Assembly: GCA_949130495.1 (NCBI GenBank)
Contig: CASBWL010000040.1
Span: 3,958,674 to 4,022,673, forward strand
Length of the DNA stretch: 64,000 bases
Origin: Sambucus nigra
Lineage: Eukaryota; Streptophyta; Magnoliopsida; Dipsacales; Adoxaceae
Direction of reading: 5' to 3'
The notes beneath the pieces are model-generated. The model was not told the origin of the DNA, did no database searches, and saw only the letters and a list, made by a program, of their open reading frames with translations. Below, in pieces: positions 35,180 to 45,061 of this stretch. Positions within the stretch are counted from its first letter, which is position 1. Each line of letters starts with the position of its first letter. The position numbers and the translations under genes were made by a program.

Positions 35180-36498
35180 ACCTCACTTCCTCTTTTTGCT
35201 AGGCCCTTTATCTTGGAAGCATTCGTGAACATCCAACCATGAATGGTCGGTGGGAAGACATGGCTCCTCTATATCTCTCTTAGTGATCCACTCATCATCG
35301 TCCTCCATATCGGATAGACAAATCGAATCGAAGTCACCACATTATCTCCTTTGCTCTCGTCTCATTTCAAGTTGAAGATTATACTTCACGAAAATAAGAG
35401 AATTAAACATTTGTTTATCCAAACTATTTCTTTTCTTGGAATGCACATGATCAAATGTGCTCCAATTTCTCTCACAACATATCGCACTACATGTGAGACT
35501 AAGAACTTGTATAGCAATCTTTTGAAGCTCTGGTACATCTTCACCAAAACTTTCCCACCAATTGGCTACATAAACACAAGAATATAAACAATTCAGAAAC
35601 ATATAAATTCATTAAAATAAAAAAAATCGACAACGTATAAATTAACATAAAAACGTCAACAACATATAAACTCACCGGGTTATTTTTTATCTCTCGTTAG
35701 CGTTGTCAAACTTTTACCGAACAATCCCTCACATGTTTAATACTTATCCATTTGCTCTTGTACGGTGATAATTGTACCGGTGTCCAAACACATCATCTCT
35801 ATAGTGTCATACAAACCACACTTCACCTCTCTATCGTCCTTAAAATCATCACTGAAGTGGAATCTTCAAATATAAACCAAAAATATATTTTAGTCCTTTA
35901 TATAATATAAATTAGAATATAATGGAATCTTAAAATATAAATTATAATATAAATCATGTTACCTTGGGTTCTAATAGTATCCTGCGGCATGAATTGGTCT
36001 ATGGAGTTGAAGATCCCACCTCGTATCAATTACTTTCCAAATCTTCATATATCTCCTCTCTACATGATTAAAATTAATCGTAATTTGCTCCTTCGCCCGA
36101 TCCATTGCTTCATATATGTAACCCATTGTCGGTTTTGCATTTCCATCAACATGTCTCCAAACTTTGTAAAGTTGATGTAAACTTTTCAAACAATATTTAA
36201 TCGCTTTCCAGAAATTTTTGTCATCCAAAATGATACCCTCCACTTTCTTCGCATCCACCTTGTTAGAAAAAGTTCCATTCATCTAATCGACCAACGTAAA
36301 CATACGCCTCCATGCCCATTTATTTTCTCCAAAACTCTTCAATGTGAGAAACGAAGTGGCAAATCTAGTTGCTTCCACTCTAGTAAATTCCCTCTTATTT
36401 GAAAATCTTCTAAACAAATCAAGCACCCATGTATGCCTATAAATATACACGGTAAATTCTCTTGCCTTTGTAACGGTGTTTTGAAATATAGGACCCCA
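35180..36498 (-). pseudogene. hAT transposase, C-terminal half
   Basis: Read on minus from 36498: GPIFQNTVTKAREFTVYIY, then TRFATSFLTLKSFGENK, MFTLVD, VRHVDG-type text (VWRHVDGNAKPTMGYIYEAM) and WDLQLHRPIHAAGYY. After a gap comes the hATC dimerisation domain with VLSLTCSAICCERNWSTF and HSKKRNSL. These blocks are standard for plant hAT transposases, which cut and paste the element through an RNase H-like fold. Stops between blocks (for example near 36280) and missing parts make it inactive. The first 198 bp of this half are duplicated on the far side of the nested retrotransposon. Confidence 0.75.
36301..36498. repeat. 198-bp flanking duplication, left copy
   Basis: Identical base for base to 47929-48126. 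It directly adjoins the 5' end of the nested retrotransposon and holds hAT transposase sequence. Ordinary integrase-made duplications are about 5 bp. Confidence 0.9.
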
Positions 36499-37097
36499 AG
36501 TATGACCTCGGCCTAGAGGAGCATACCTCGGCCGAGATGAGAGCCGAGGCGATGGCCGACCCACCGGTGCAGGGGGGGCCACGATATCATCCCTCGGCCA
36601 AGGTCACCTCGGCCCAGGCCGACACTACCACACGCACCACCCCGGGTGCACCTCGTATCACAGATGTCAACATCAACCCCAGTCAACAGTAGGCCAAGAT
36701 AACGAGAAGCTCTACATTCATCTTCAACATCCACCTTACCTCGGAGGAGGCCGAGGTTACCAGAGGCATCGCTTAGCAATCAGCACGCCAATGACTCGGC
36801 TCAGGCCGACACAAGCATCTACCTCGGCTGACATAAAGCCGAGACACCTCATGACACCTCGCGGGCTGAGCGGACGACTAACCTTTATAACTCGGCCTCT
36901 CCAATGCCGAGGCCATTCACCAACATGACTGCCAAGCACCTGTTGACATTTGGACAAGGACACCTGGGCATAAATCAGTTATAACAAGATTATTCTCCAC
37001 ATGTGGGGGAATATTTCATCATCATTACCTACATGTGGCCCTGACAGCTGGCACACCACCATTGGTGAGGAAGCTACACACATGCACATTACATGCA

Positions 37098-37120
37098 TAG
37101 GGGGTACATTACACCCCCTA
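37098..37120. promoter_or_regulatory. Inverted repeat just upstream of LTR TATA box
   Basis: Perfect 8-bp arms TAGGGGGT (37098-37105) and ACCCCCTA (37113-37120) are separated by 7 nt, five bases before the TATA box. The 3' LTR has the same structure. It could be a protein-binding palindrome. Confidence 0.5.
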
Positions 37121-37124
37121 GGCA

Positions 37125-37133
37125 CTATATAAT
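37125..37133 (+). promoter_or_regulatory. LTR TATA box
   Basis: CTATATAAT within GGCACTATATAATGGG. The 3' LTR copy is at 47614-47622. It is the only good TATA box in the LTR and is positioned to start element RNA about 280 bp before the LTR end. Confidence 0.6.
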
Positions 37134-37445
37134 GGGATCACCCCCAACCTTGCAAAAGGATCCAGATATTGAAACCCTAGCTGAAATTCTAAGTATACAC
37201 TGTAGAGGGAGAAAGAGCTTGAGAGGTTGTATCCATGGCCATTAGTGCCTTCTTTCAGTGATATTATTCACACACACTCACAGTGGACGTAGGCCGGTTT
37301 GGCTGAACCACTTATATTCCTGTGTTCATTCCTCTTATCCTCACCTCATTCTTACCTTATCCATATCGCTGTGCTGCCATTGTTGCACCTGTATTGAGCT
37401 TGCAAACACCTCACCTGGTGGTGCTGATTTTCGGCATCATCATTT

Positions 37446-37462
37446 TGGCGCCGTCTGTGGGA
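37446..37462 (+). promoter_or_regulatory. Primer binding site
   Basis: TGGCGCCGTCTGTGGGA starts three bases after the 5' LTR. TGGCGCCG is the usual start of primer sites in plant Tat and Athila elements. The exact tRNA is not assigned here. Confidence 0.75.
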
Positions 37463-37618
37463 ACGAGAAGATATCTCTTCCCCTTTTCCTGCTTAACCTG
37501 ATCGGAGGCTCTGGTGGTGAACCAGAAACCACCCCTTGCGTGGAGATGTTTCACCATTGAAAGAGATCCTGTGAGGTATTAAGCTCACCTACTACTCAAA
37601 GCTCTATAGTGGTAATAC

Positions 37619-37810
37619 ATGGCACCAGACTTACCACCATCTCTACCACCGCCTGTGGGTGGAGGGGCTAGTTCCAGTCAGGCTCCTCCTCAGTCCGAAA
37701 TGGCGGAGGTGGCAGCTGCTTTGAAATCTCTGGCTGCCACGCAACAGGCCATGAGGTATCAGTTTGTCCAGCTCAGCCAAACCATGATGATGAGGCCACC
37801 TGGAGTCTAA
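37619..37810 (+). pseudogene. Gag N-terminal fragment, out of frame with gag
   Basis: The first ATG after the leader opens a 63-codon frame (begins MAPDLPPSLPPPVGGG, ends SQTMMMRPPGV). It stops at 37808-37810. The main gag frame is open in another phase across the same point, upstream of its own ATG at 37876. The simplest reading is that this is the natural gag start separated from the rest by a small indel near 37790-37805. A short leader ORF is the alternative. Confidence 0.45.
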
Positions 37811-37875
37811 CCGGACATGATCACCCCGCGGCAGTTCAGCCCCAACTGGACGCCAGGGGACTACCCCAGGCACCG

Positions 37876-40281
37876 ATGAAGGACCAACCTGCACCCCAGC
37901 GGAGGAGGGACGTTGCTGACCCTAGGCGCTTGCGTCTGGGGAGGCAAGGAAACCCTTGCCCTGGGGATAGATATGATGACTTGGAGGCTGAAGAGGCCCC
38001 GGAAGACTGTTGGGAGCCATACGAGATGTCAGATCACACTGTACGGCCTCTTAGGCAAAGCCAAGGATGTGTCGGCCGAAGAAGAGAAGAGGCCCAACCA
38101 AGAGGTTCCGCTTTTGACAGACTGAGCAGAGGCTCGGCCTTCGAGCGATTGGGTCCGGTTAATGACCTGAGACAAAGGCTATCAAGGTCAAGGAGTGCGG
38201 TAGGCTCCCAAAGAGGGGATAGGCAGGCTCGGCCAGACCAAGGCCATCCCGTAGAGAGAAGGATCAGGGAGCAGGAAGAGGTCAACAGTCAGAGGGTCAT
38301 GGCTGGGGAACCCTCTGTCTACCGCAGAGAGGTGGCAGGGGACAACCTCGGCCAAGTTGACGAGAGAAGACCATGGAATGACTCGATCCAACGTCTCGAG
38401 GAGAAGATAGGGGACCTCATAAAAAGTAGGGACCCCTTACAGAGGGGCTACACGGAGGGCTCACCGTTTGTGGCTAAGATAGTGGGCTTCCCAACCCCAG
38501 CTAAATTCAAGCCTCCTGTAGTGACTCCAAAGTACGATGGCAGCACTAACCCTATGCACCACATCGAGATGTATCAGTCGGCGGCAAACATTTACTCGAT
38601 ACCTGATGAGATGAAGTGCAGGGCCTTCTCGGGCACCTTGACAGGTGCCGCTCATAGCTGGTTCACCTCTCTTCCAAAGAACTCGATCGAAAACTTCAAA
38701 ATCTTGGCCGAGCAGTTCATCCACAACTTCTGCTTTGGGGTAAGGCCCCAAAAGAAGACCACCCACCTCCTATATGTCAAAGAGGCTAAGGGTGAAAGCC
38801 TAAGAGACTATATAGCAAGATTCAACAAGGAGAAGTTGGAGGTGGAGGATTACGAGGAGAGCATAGCCATGACCGCCCTTATAGGAGGCCTCCAGAAGGG
38901 AAAGCTACTATGGAAGCTGGCGGAAGACCCCCCCAAGTCTATGGCAGAGATGTTGTCCACTGCAGGGAAGGTAATGAATGCGGAAGAAGCAATGGAAGCC
39001 AAATACGAAGAGGAGAACCGTGGCAGTGCTGGGAGATCCCAGATCAAGAAAGAAGGGAAGAAGCGATCAGCAGAGGACAAGTTCGCTCGTTACACTCCTC
39101 TGACTGTGAGCTGTGAGCACATCCTTAATGAGATCAAGACTGACAGGGCTCTGCGGTGGCCAGAGAAGCTGAAGGCCCCACCGCATAAGAGGAATAAAAA
39201 CCTCTGGTGTGAGTTCCATCAGGATCACGGCCATGTCACAGACAGATGCTTTACCTTAAAGGATGAGATTGAGAAAATGCTGAAGTCAGGGAAGCTGAGA
39301 AAGTATGTGGACGGTAAAGCCCCGAAAGCTGGAAGAGAAGACCCCAGGAAGAGGAGAGATGACAGGTGTCACGGCGATGCCCCAGTCAGAAGGCATGATG
39401 ATTCAGAGGGTGATGATGGGGATGACCCAGATCTCCCACCGAGGGATGACAATACCCCAGTGAAGAGGGTAGGAATGATCTCCTTCGGTGTTGGCACCAT
39501 ATGTGGGGGATTCGCAGGCGGCGGCACTGAGGTAGCCGATAGAAAGGCCCATGTAGCGGAGGCCAAGTCGGTGGTCAGGACCGAGGTAGTGAACCTAACG
39601 TCTTCTGACGCTGTGCAGAAGAGAACGAAGGTGGACATGGACACCCTAGTGGTGGGCTTCTCCCGACTCGACTTCAAGGGCATCTTAGCCCCCCATGATG
39701 ACCCCTTGGTCATAACGACAAGGGTGCATGGGTGCGATGTAGGGAGAATCCTCATAGATGGGGGAAGCTCAGCAGATGTAATGTTCTGGCCTTGTTTCAA
39801 GAGCTTGGGTCTTAGCAGATCAAGGCTAGTGCCATACCACCACCCCTTGATAGGCTTCAGTGGTGAGAAAGTGCACCCATTAGGCTTGTATGAGACAGAT
39901 GTACGTATGGGGGATGAGTGGCCTAAGAGGCTGACTAAGAAGATAAACTTTTTTGTGATGGACGAGAATGTCTACTCGGCCTACAACCTCATCATCGGAA
40001 GAGTGGCCCTCAAGGAGTTTGAAGCCGTGCCGTCAACGGTCCATCAAATGCTAAAATTGCCGACCCCTTATGGGGTAGGGGAAGTGCAAGGGGATCAGAC
40101 CACGGCACGGGAGTGTTATTTCAACTCAGCGGAAGAGAGGGAGGCCCATAAGAGAGCAACCGCCACCTACAGCATAGACACTCTTGACCCGAGAGATGAA
40201 ACAAAGCTAAAGAAGGGCGAGGCCGCGGAAGAGGTAGAATCCATCGTCCTCAACGAGGACGAGCCGGAAAAAACCGTCTAG
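37876..40281 (+). CDS. Gag-protease polyprotein
   Basis: The frame has 801 codons from the ATG at 37876; the true start may be upstream (see 37619). Residues about 1-195 are charged and Arg-rich. The retrotransposon gag domain runs from about residue 196 (FVAKIVGFPTPAKF) to about 390, with HSWFTSLPKNSIENF. A zinc-binding block CEFHQDHGHVTDRC is near 455, and the aspartic protease active site ILIDGGSSADVMFW has its Asp at about 628. Gag forms the particle around element RNA and the protease would cut the polyprotein. The frame ends at TAG 40279-40281, and the same frame resumes as RT-integrase. Length and domain order fit the Tat lineage. Confidence 0.9.
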   Translation: MKDQPAPQRRRDVADPRRLRLGRQGNPCPGDRYDDLEAEEAPEDCWEPYEMSDHTVRPLRQSQGCVGRRREEAQPRGSAFDRLSRGSAFERLGPVNDLRQRLSRSRSAVGSQRGDRQARPDQGHPVERRIREQEEVNSQRVMAGEPSVYRREVAGDNLGQVDERRPWNDSIQRLEEKIGDLIKSRDPLQRGYTEGSPFVAKIVGFPTPAKFKPPVVTPKYDGSTNPMHHIEMYQSAANIYSIPDEMKCRAFSGTLTGAAHSWFTSLPKNSIENFKILAEQFIHNFCFGVRPQKKTTHLLYVKEAKGESLRDYIARFNKEKLEVEDYEESIAMTALIGGLQKGKLLWKLAEDPPKSMAEMLSTAGKVMNAEEAMEAKYEEENRGSAGRSQIKKEGKKRSAEDKFARYTPLTVSCEHILNEIKTDRALRWPEKLKAPPHKRNKNLWCEFHQDHGHVTDRCFTLKDEIEKMLKSGKLRKYVDGKAPKAGREDPRKRRDDRCHGDAPVRRHDDSEGDDGDDPDLPPRDDNTPVKRVGMISFGVGTICGGFAGGGTEVADRKAHVAEAKSVVRTEVVNLTSSDAVQKRTKVDMDTLVVGFSRLDFKGILAPHDDPLVITTRVHGCDVGRILIDGGSSADVMFWPCFKSLGLSRSRLVPYHHPLIGFSGEKVHPLGLYETDVRMGDEWPKRLTKKINFFVMDENVYSAYNLIIGRVALKEFEAVPSTVHQMLKLPTPYGVGEVQGDQTTARECYFNSAEEREAHKRATATYSIDTLDPRDETKLKKGEAAEEVESIVLNEDEPEKTV
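40279..40281 (+). other. In-frame TAG between protease and RT
   Basis: Gag-protease (frame from 37876) and RT-integrase (frame from 40282) are in the same frame and are separated only by this stop (EKTV, stop, VGKAL). The base after the stop is G. The downstream context is not the CARYYA type known from plant viral readthrough. It could be a recent nonsense mutation or a recoding site. Confidence 0.9.
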
Positions 40282-43200
40282 GTCGGCAAGGCCCTAGAAC
40301 CAAAGATTAAGGAAGAGTTGGTAAGCCTTCTCAGGAAGAGGCAGAGTGTCTTCGCCTGGAGCCACACCGACATGCCTGGTATAGACCCTGAGGTCATGAC
40401 CCACAAACTCAAAGTGGATAAGGATGCCAGGCCAATCAGGCAGAGGAGAAGAATTTACTCCAGAGAGAAGTATGAGGTCATTCGGAAAGAGGTGAAGAAG
40501 TTGGAAGAGGCCGAGTTCATACGAGAGGTCACCTATCCAGAGTGGCTCTCAAATGCAGTGATCGTGCCTAAGGCCAATGGAAAGTGGCGGATGTGTGTGG
40601 ATTTCACATACCTGAATAGGTCTTGCCCGAAGGACAGCTATCCCCTACCTAGGATAGACCAGATGGTGGACGCAACAGCAGGGCACGAGCTCATGAGCTT
40701 CATGGATGCTTATTCGGGTTATAACCAAATCTTCATGGACGCTGAAGACTCTGAGAAGACAGCCTTCATCACTGACAAGGGGACATACTGTTACAAGGTA
40801 ATGCCCTTTGGTCTGAAAAATGCGGGGGCAACATATCAGTGTCTCGTCAATAAGATGTTTGAGGAACAGATAGGTAAGACCATGGAGGTGTACGTGGACG
40901 ACATGCTAACGAAGAGCCTGAAGGCATGTACTCACGTGGCAGACCTTGAGAAGACCTTCGATGTCATGGACTCGTACAGAATGAAGCTCAACCCGGCCAA
41001 ATGTGTCTTCGGGGTAGGAGCTGGGAAGTTCCTGGGGTTCATCGTTAATCAAAGGGGGATTGAGGAAAACCCAGAGAAGATCAAGGCATTGCTAGACATG
41101 AAGACTCCTAGGAGTATCAAGGATGTCCAAAGACTCACAGGAAGAGTGGCAGCCCTGAACAGGTTTGTTTCCAGAGCAACCGATAAGTGTCTTCCATTCT
41201 TCAAGGTCCTAAGGAAGGCCTTCCAGTGGGATGAAGAGTGTGAAAAAGCTTTTGATCAGCTCAAGTCCTACTTAGGGTCTCCCCTGCTGCTGTCCCGGCC
41301 CATTGCGGGAGAAAGGTTGTTTGTGTATCTAGCAGTCTCTGAGTCGGCCATTAGCGCGGCCATCATACGAGAAGAGGGTGGAGTTCAGAGACCTGTGTAC
41401 TTTAACAGTAAGGACCTACAGGGGTCTGAACAGAACTATCCCCGGATGGAGAAGTTGGCTTATGCTCTCATCCATGCTTCAAGGAAAATGAAACCCTACT
41501 TTCAAGCTCACTCTATGGCAGTCCTCACGGACTCCCCACTAAGACAGGTTCTGCACAAGCCTGAGAAGTCCGGGAGACTGATGGCCTGGGCCATTGAACT
41601 AGGGGAGTATGATCTTACTTACCAGGCCAGGATGGCAATTAAGGGACAGGCCCTTGCAGATTTTGTCGCGGAATTCACTTGGGAAGAGACTGAGTCAGAG
41701 AAGAGCCGAGCTGTCTCCCGAGATTCGAAAGAGACAGACCCTTACATCTTCCAAAGCCCTGAAGAGGTAGTCCCAGTCAAGGCTCGGAGGAGGGTAGAAG
41801 ATAACGAAGAGGATCGATACCTCTTCGAAAAAGGAGTAAGGAGAGAAGGGGTCTTCTCTTCAGATGAAGACATGTGGAGCCTCTTCGTGGATAGATCCTC
41901 CTGTGATGGTGGAAGCGGCGCGGGGCTAGTACTCTCAGCCCCAGATGGCACCAACATTGAGTATGCCTTCAGATTCAACTTCCAGGCTTCAAACAACGAG
42001 TCTGAGTATGAGGCCATGATAGCGGGCCTCCCATCGGCAACGACTCTGCGGGTAAAGCGGCTTCTACTTCATAGTGACTCGAGGCTGGTTGTTAACCAAG
42101 TGTTGGGGGCGTACGAGGCCAAGGACGAGAGGATGGCCAGGTACTTAAAAAAGGTAAGAGGATTGCTAGAGTTTTTTGAAGAGGCCAAGATGAAGAGAGT
42201 ACCTAGACTGAGCAATAACCACGCTGACGCATTGGCAAGGCTGGCCTCGGTAATGAAGACAGATTTGGGAAGAACCATCCCAATTGAAGTTCTAGGAAAA
42301 GCAAGCATCGAGGAGGACGACGTATGTGACCCTTGTCACAATATAAACCCGGGAGACTCGTGGATTGACCCGATTGTCAGATACCTGAGGGAGGGGGAGT
42401 TACCTGAGTCCAAACTAGAGAGGAAAAAGTTTAGGTACAGGGCTGCCAAGTTCTCATTGATAGGAAACGTCTTGTACAAAAAAGGCTTCCTCTTGCCCCT
42501 CCTTAGATGTGTTCACCCCTTGGAGGTACCTCGGATCTTACAGGAGATTCATGAAGGCTCTTGCTCTAGCCATATAGGTGGAAGACCCTTAGCCAAGAGA
42601 ATCATCACTCAGGGATATTGGTGGCCAACCTTGTCTAGGGACTCTGCTGATTATGTGAAGAGGTGCGACAAGTGTCAGAGGTTTGCCACAATCCCTCATC
42701 AACCCCATCGGCCTATGACATCAATCTCTTCTCCATGGCCGTTCGCGGTATGGGGAATTGACTTGGTAGGACCTTTGCCAAGAGCAGTCAACAACTATAG
42801 ATTCTTGATAGTTGCCATTGACTACTTTTCAAAATGGGTAGAGGCCGAACCCATGATAACAATTACGGAGCAGAAGACCTTTCAGTTCATCTGGAAAAAC
42901 ATCATATGTAGGTATGGCCTCCCAAACACGCTCATCTCAGATAATGGGACCCAGTTCAAGAACGCCTCCTTGGAGAAGTATTGCCAAAGTGTGGGGATTA
43001 AACAGTTCTTCTCATTTCCGGGTCGACCTCGGGCTAATGGCCAGACTGAGGTTACAAATAGGACTATCTTGGATGGAATCAAGAAGAGATTAGAAGACGC
43101 AAAGTGGAGATGGACAGAAGAGGTTTACGCTGTGCTATTGGCTTACAGGACCACAACAAGGACACCCACGGGAGAAACCCCATTCATGCTGGCACACGGT

Positions 43201-43581
43201 TCAGAAGCCGTCATACCAACGGAGATAGGCCTACCAACTCATCGGGTTCAGACCTATGATCAGGACAGCAATGAGGAAAGGAGGAGGTTAGACTTGGACC
43301 TTATTGAAGAAAGAAGGGAAGACGCAGAGGTCCGGAAAGCAGCCTACCAGCAGAGGGCGGCAAAATTCTACAATCAAAGGGTGAAGGCAAGACCCATTGC
43401 GGTGGGAGATCTAGTGCTTAAGAAGACCCTACAGAAAATAAACAAACTGCACCCGAACTGGCATGGCCCCTACAGAGTAACGGAAGAGGTTGTGCCTGGC
43501 ACGTATAGGCTAGAGAACCTAGAGGGAGAACCCTTTACCAACCCGTGGAATGCTGATCACCTAAAGAGATATTTCATATAA
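40282..43581 (+). CDS. RT, dual RNase H and integrase polyprotein
   Basis: About 1,100 codons continue the gag-protease frame after one TAG. Residues below count from 40318. RT has FMDAYSGYNQI, MPFGLKNAGATY and YVDD at 192-195. The tether RNase H follows (FVYLAVSESAISA, where the first catalytic Asp is Ala, as often in Tat). The second RNase H starts WSLFVDRSS at 520, with ESEYEAM, LHSDSR and NNHADALARL. Integrase has the zinc region HEGSCSSH...CDKC from 745 and catalytic Asp815, Asp875 and Glu911 (the last two with 35 residues between, as expected). A GPY-type C-terminal module reads WHGPYRVTEEVVPGTYRL. It would copy and insert the element. The VDR in place of the usual VDG at the second RNase H active site is unusual. 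Confidence 0.92.
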   Translation, partial: VGKALEPKIKEELVSLLRKRQSVFAWSHTDMPGIDPEVMTHKLKVDKDARPIRQRRRIYSREKYEVIRKEVKKLEEAEFIREVTYPEWLSNAVIVPKANGKWRMCVDFTYLNRSCPKDSYPLPRIDQMVDATAGHELMSFMDAYSGYNQIFMDAEDSEKTAFITDKGTYCYKVMPFGLKNAGATYQCLVNKMFEEQIGKTMEVYVDDMLTKSLKACTHVADLEKTFDVMDSYRMKLNPAKCVFGVGAGKFLGFIVNQRGIEENPEKIKALLDMKTPRSIKDVQRLTGRVAALNRFVSRATDKCLPFFKVLRKAFQWDEECEKAFDQLKSYLGSPLLLSRPIAGERLFVYLAVSESAISAAIIREEGGVQRPVYFNSKDLQGSEQNYPRMEKLAYALIHASRKMKPYFQAHSMAVLTDSPLRQVLHKPEKSGRLMAWAIELGEYDLTYQARMAIKGQALADFVAEFTWEETESEKSRAVSRDSKETDPYIFQSPEEVVPVKARRRVEDNEEDRYLFEKGVRREGVFSSDEDMWSLFVDRSSCDGGSGAGLVLSAPDGTNIEYAFRFNFQASNNESEYEAMIAGLPSATTLRVKRLLLHSDSRLVVNQVLGAYEAKDERMARYLKKVRGLLEFFEEAKMKRVPRLSNNHADALARLASVMKTDLGRTIPIEVLGKASIEEDDVCDPCHNINPGDSWIDPIVRYLREGELPESKLERKKFRYRAAKFSLIGNVLYKKGFLLPLLRCVHPLEVPRILQEIHEGSCSSHIGGRPLAKRIITQGYWWPTLSRDSADYVKRCDKCQRFATIPHQPHRPMTSISSPWPFAVWGIDLVGPLPRAVNNYRFLIVAIDYFSKWVEAEPMITITEQKTFQFIWKNIICRYGLPNTLISDNGTQFKNASLEKYCQSVGIKQFFSFPGRPRANGQTEVTNRTILDGIKKRLEDAKWRWTEEVYAVLLAYRTTTRTPTGETPFMLAHGSEAVIPTEIGLPTHRVQTYDQDSNEERRRLDLDLIEERREDAEVRKAAYQQRAAKFYNQRVKARPIAVGDLVLKKTLQKINKLHPNWHGPYRVTEEVVPGTYRLENLEGEPFTNPWNADHLKRYFI

Positions 43582-43678
43582 CGTTGCATCTATTTTGTCA
43601 ATTGTAAATGTACCATCTTATTGAGAAGACGTTATGAATGAAGATCAGTTTCCATGGCAAATTCTTGTTTTATTTTAA
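43582..43678. other. Post-pol untranslated sequence
   Basis: Short stretch between the integrase stop and the tandem array; nothing recognised. Confidence 0.6.
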
Positions 43679-44880
43679 CGTCATTCATCTGGTGAAATTT
43701 ATTATGAGGATAACCTTTTAGGTGAGGACCTCAGACCTTAAACATCATTAATTTGGTGACATTATGAGTTACCTCGGCCTAGGTGATGACCTCAGACCCT
43801 CATAACACCACTTGGTGGTGACGAGATCTGAGTTTGAACACCTCGGCTGGAGTACCTCAGACCCTTAACATCATTCATTTGGTGAAATTTATTATGAGGA
43901 TAACCTCTTAGGTGAGGACCTCAGACCTTAAACATCATTAATTTGGTGAAATTATGAGGCTTATCTCGGCCTAGATGGTGACCTCAGACCCTCATAACAC
44001 CACTTGGTGGTGACGAGGTCTGAGTTTGAACATCTCGGCTAGAGGGCCTCAGACCCTTAACATCATTCATTTGGTGAAATTTATTATGAGGATAACCTCT
44101 TAAGTGAGGACCTCAGACCTTAAACATCATTAATTTGGTGACATTATGAGTTACCTCGGCCTAGGTGATGACCTCAGACCCTCATAACACCACTTGGTGG
44201 TGACGAGGTCTGAGTTTGAACATCTCGGCTAGAGGACCTCAGACCCTTAACATCATTCATTTGGTGAAATTTATTATGAGGATAACCTCTTAAGTGAGGA
44301 CCTCAGACCTTAAACATCATTAATTTGGTGACATTATGAGTTACCTCGGCCTAGGTGATGACCTCAGACCTTCATAACACCACTTGGTGGTGACGAGGTC
44401 TGAGTTTGAACATCTCGGCTAGAGGACCTCAGACCCTTAACATCATTCATTTGGTGAAATTTATTGTGAGGATAACCTCTTAAGTGAGGACCTCAGACCT
44501 TAAACATCATTAATTTGGTGACATTATGAGTTACCTCGGCCTAGGTGATGACCTCAGACCCTCATAACACCACTTGGTGGTGACGAGATCTGAGTTTGAA
44601 CACCTCGGCTGGAGTACCTCAGACCCATAACATCATTCATTTGGTGAAATTTATTATGAGGATAACCTCTTAGGTGAGGACCTCAGACCTTAAACATCAT
44701 TAATTTGGTGACATTATGAGTTACCTCGGCCTATGTGATGACCTCAGACCCTCATAACACCACTTGGTGGTGACGAGGTATGAGTTTGAACACCTCGGCT
44801 GGAGGACCTCAGACCCTTAACATCATTCATTTGGTGAAATTTATTATGAGGATAACCTCTTAGGTGAGGACCTCAGACTC
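43679..44880. repeat. 190-bp higher-order tandem array, 6.3 copies
   Basis: The anchor word TCATTCAT occurs at 43681, 43871, 44063, 44253, 44443, 44633 and 44823, a period of 190 (once 192). Each monomer consists of three related sub-units of 64, 63 and 63 bp. Each sub-unit starts CATCATTCAT, CATCATTAAT or CACCACTT and ends CCTCAGACC plus a TTAA or CATAA tail. It lies between integrase and the antisense gene. Tandem arrays in this part of plant Tat elements are known and can seed satellite DNA. Confidence 0.92.
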
Positions 44881-45061
44881 TTAAGTGTTGGTTATGGCAT
44901 CACATTCAGTAATAACTTCAAAGAGTGCATAGCATTCATATACATTCACAAATAAAGATGGAGACATTTGCATTCAACAAAAGAAAGAAATTGCATAATA
45001 TTCACGTGTTTGAGAAATTACATACGAGATTACAAGTCAAAACAAAAAATGCAAATACAAG
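44881..45061. other. Spacer between tandem array and antisense gene
   Basis: AT-rich and non-coding. It would hold the 3' untranslated part of the antisense gene. Confidence 0.4.

Larger units (their letters stand above)
36495..37442 (+). repeat. 5' LTR, truncated by 11 bp
   Basis: It aligns from the 12th base of the 3' LTR (46999) to the end GGCATCATCA. The expected TGATTGATATA start is absent, and hAT sequence ending GGACCCC joins directly at a CCC overlap. It carries an extra 15 bp near 36600 (a repeat of CTCGGCC-type text) relative to the 3' LTR. Confidence 0.9.

Noticed and set aside
36283..36582. Minus-strand 99-codon frame joining LTR and hAT sequence
   Set aside because: The first part is LTR sequence read in antisense; only the hAT part (from GPIFQN on) is real coding remnant.
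36757..36963. 68-codon minus-strand frame present identically in both LTRs
   Set aside because: It is LTR sequence duplicated by definition, with no recognisable domain; the CTCGGC motif makes it open by chance.
43679..44880. CRISPR-like regular repeats
   Set aside because: The repeats are contiguous 190-bp monomers with no unique spacers, inside a plant retrotransposon.
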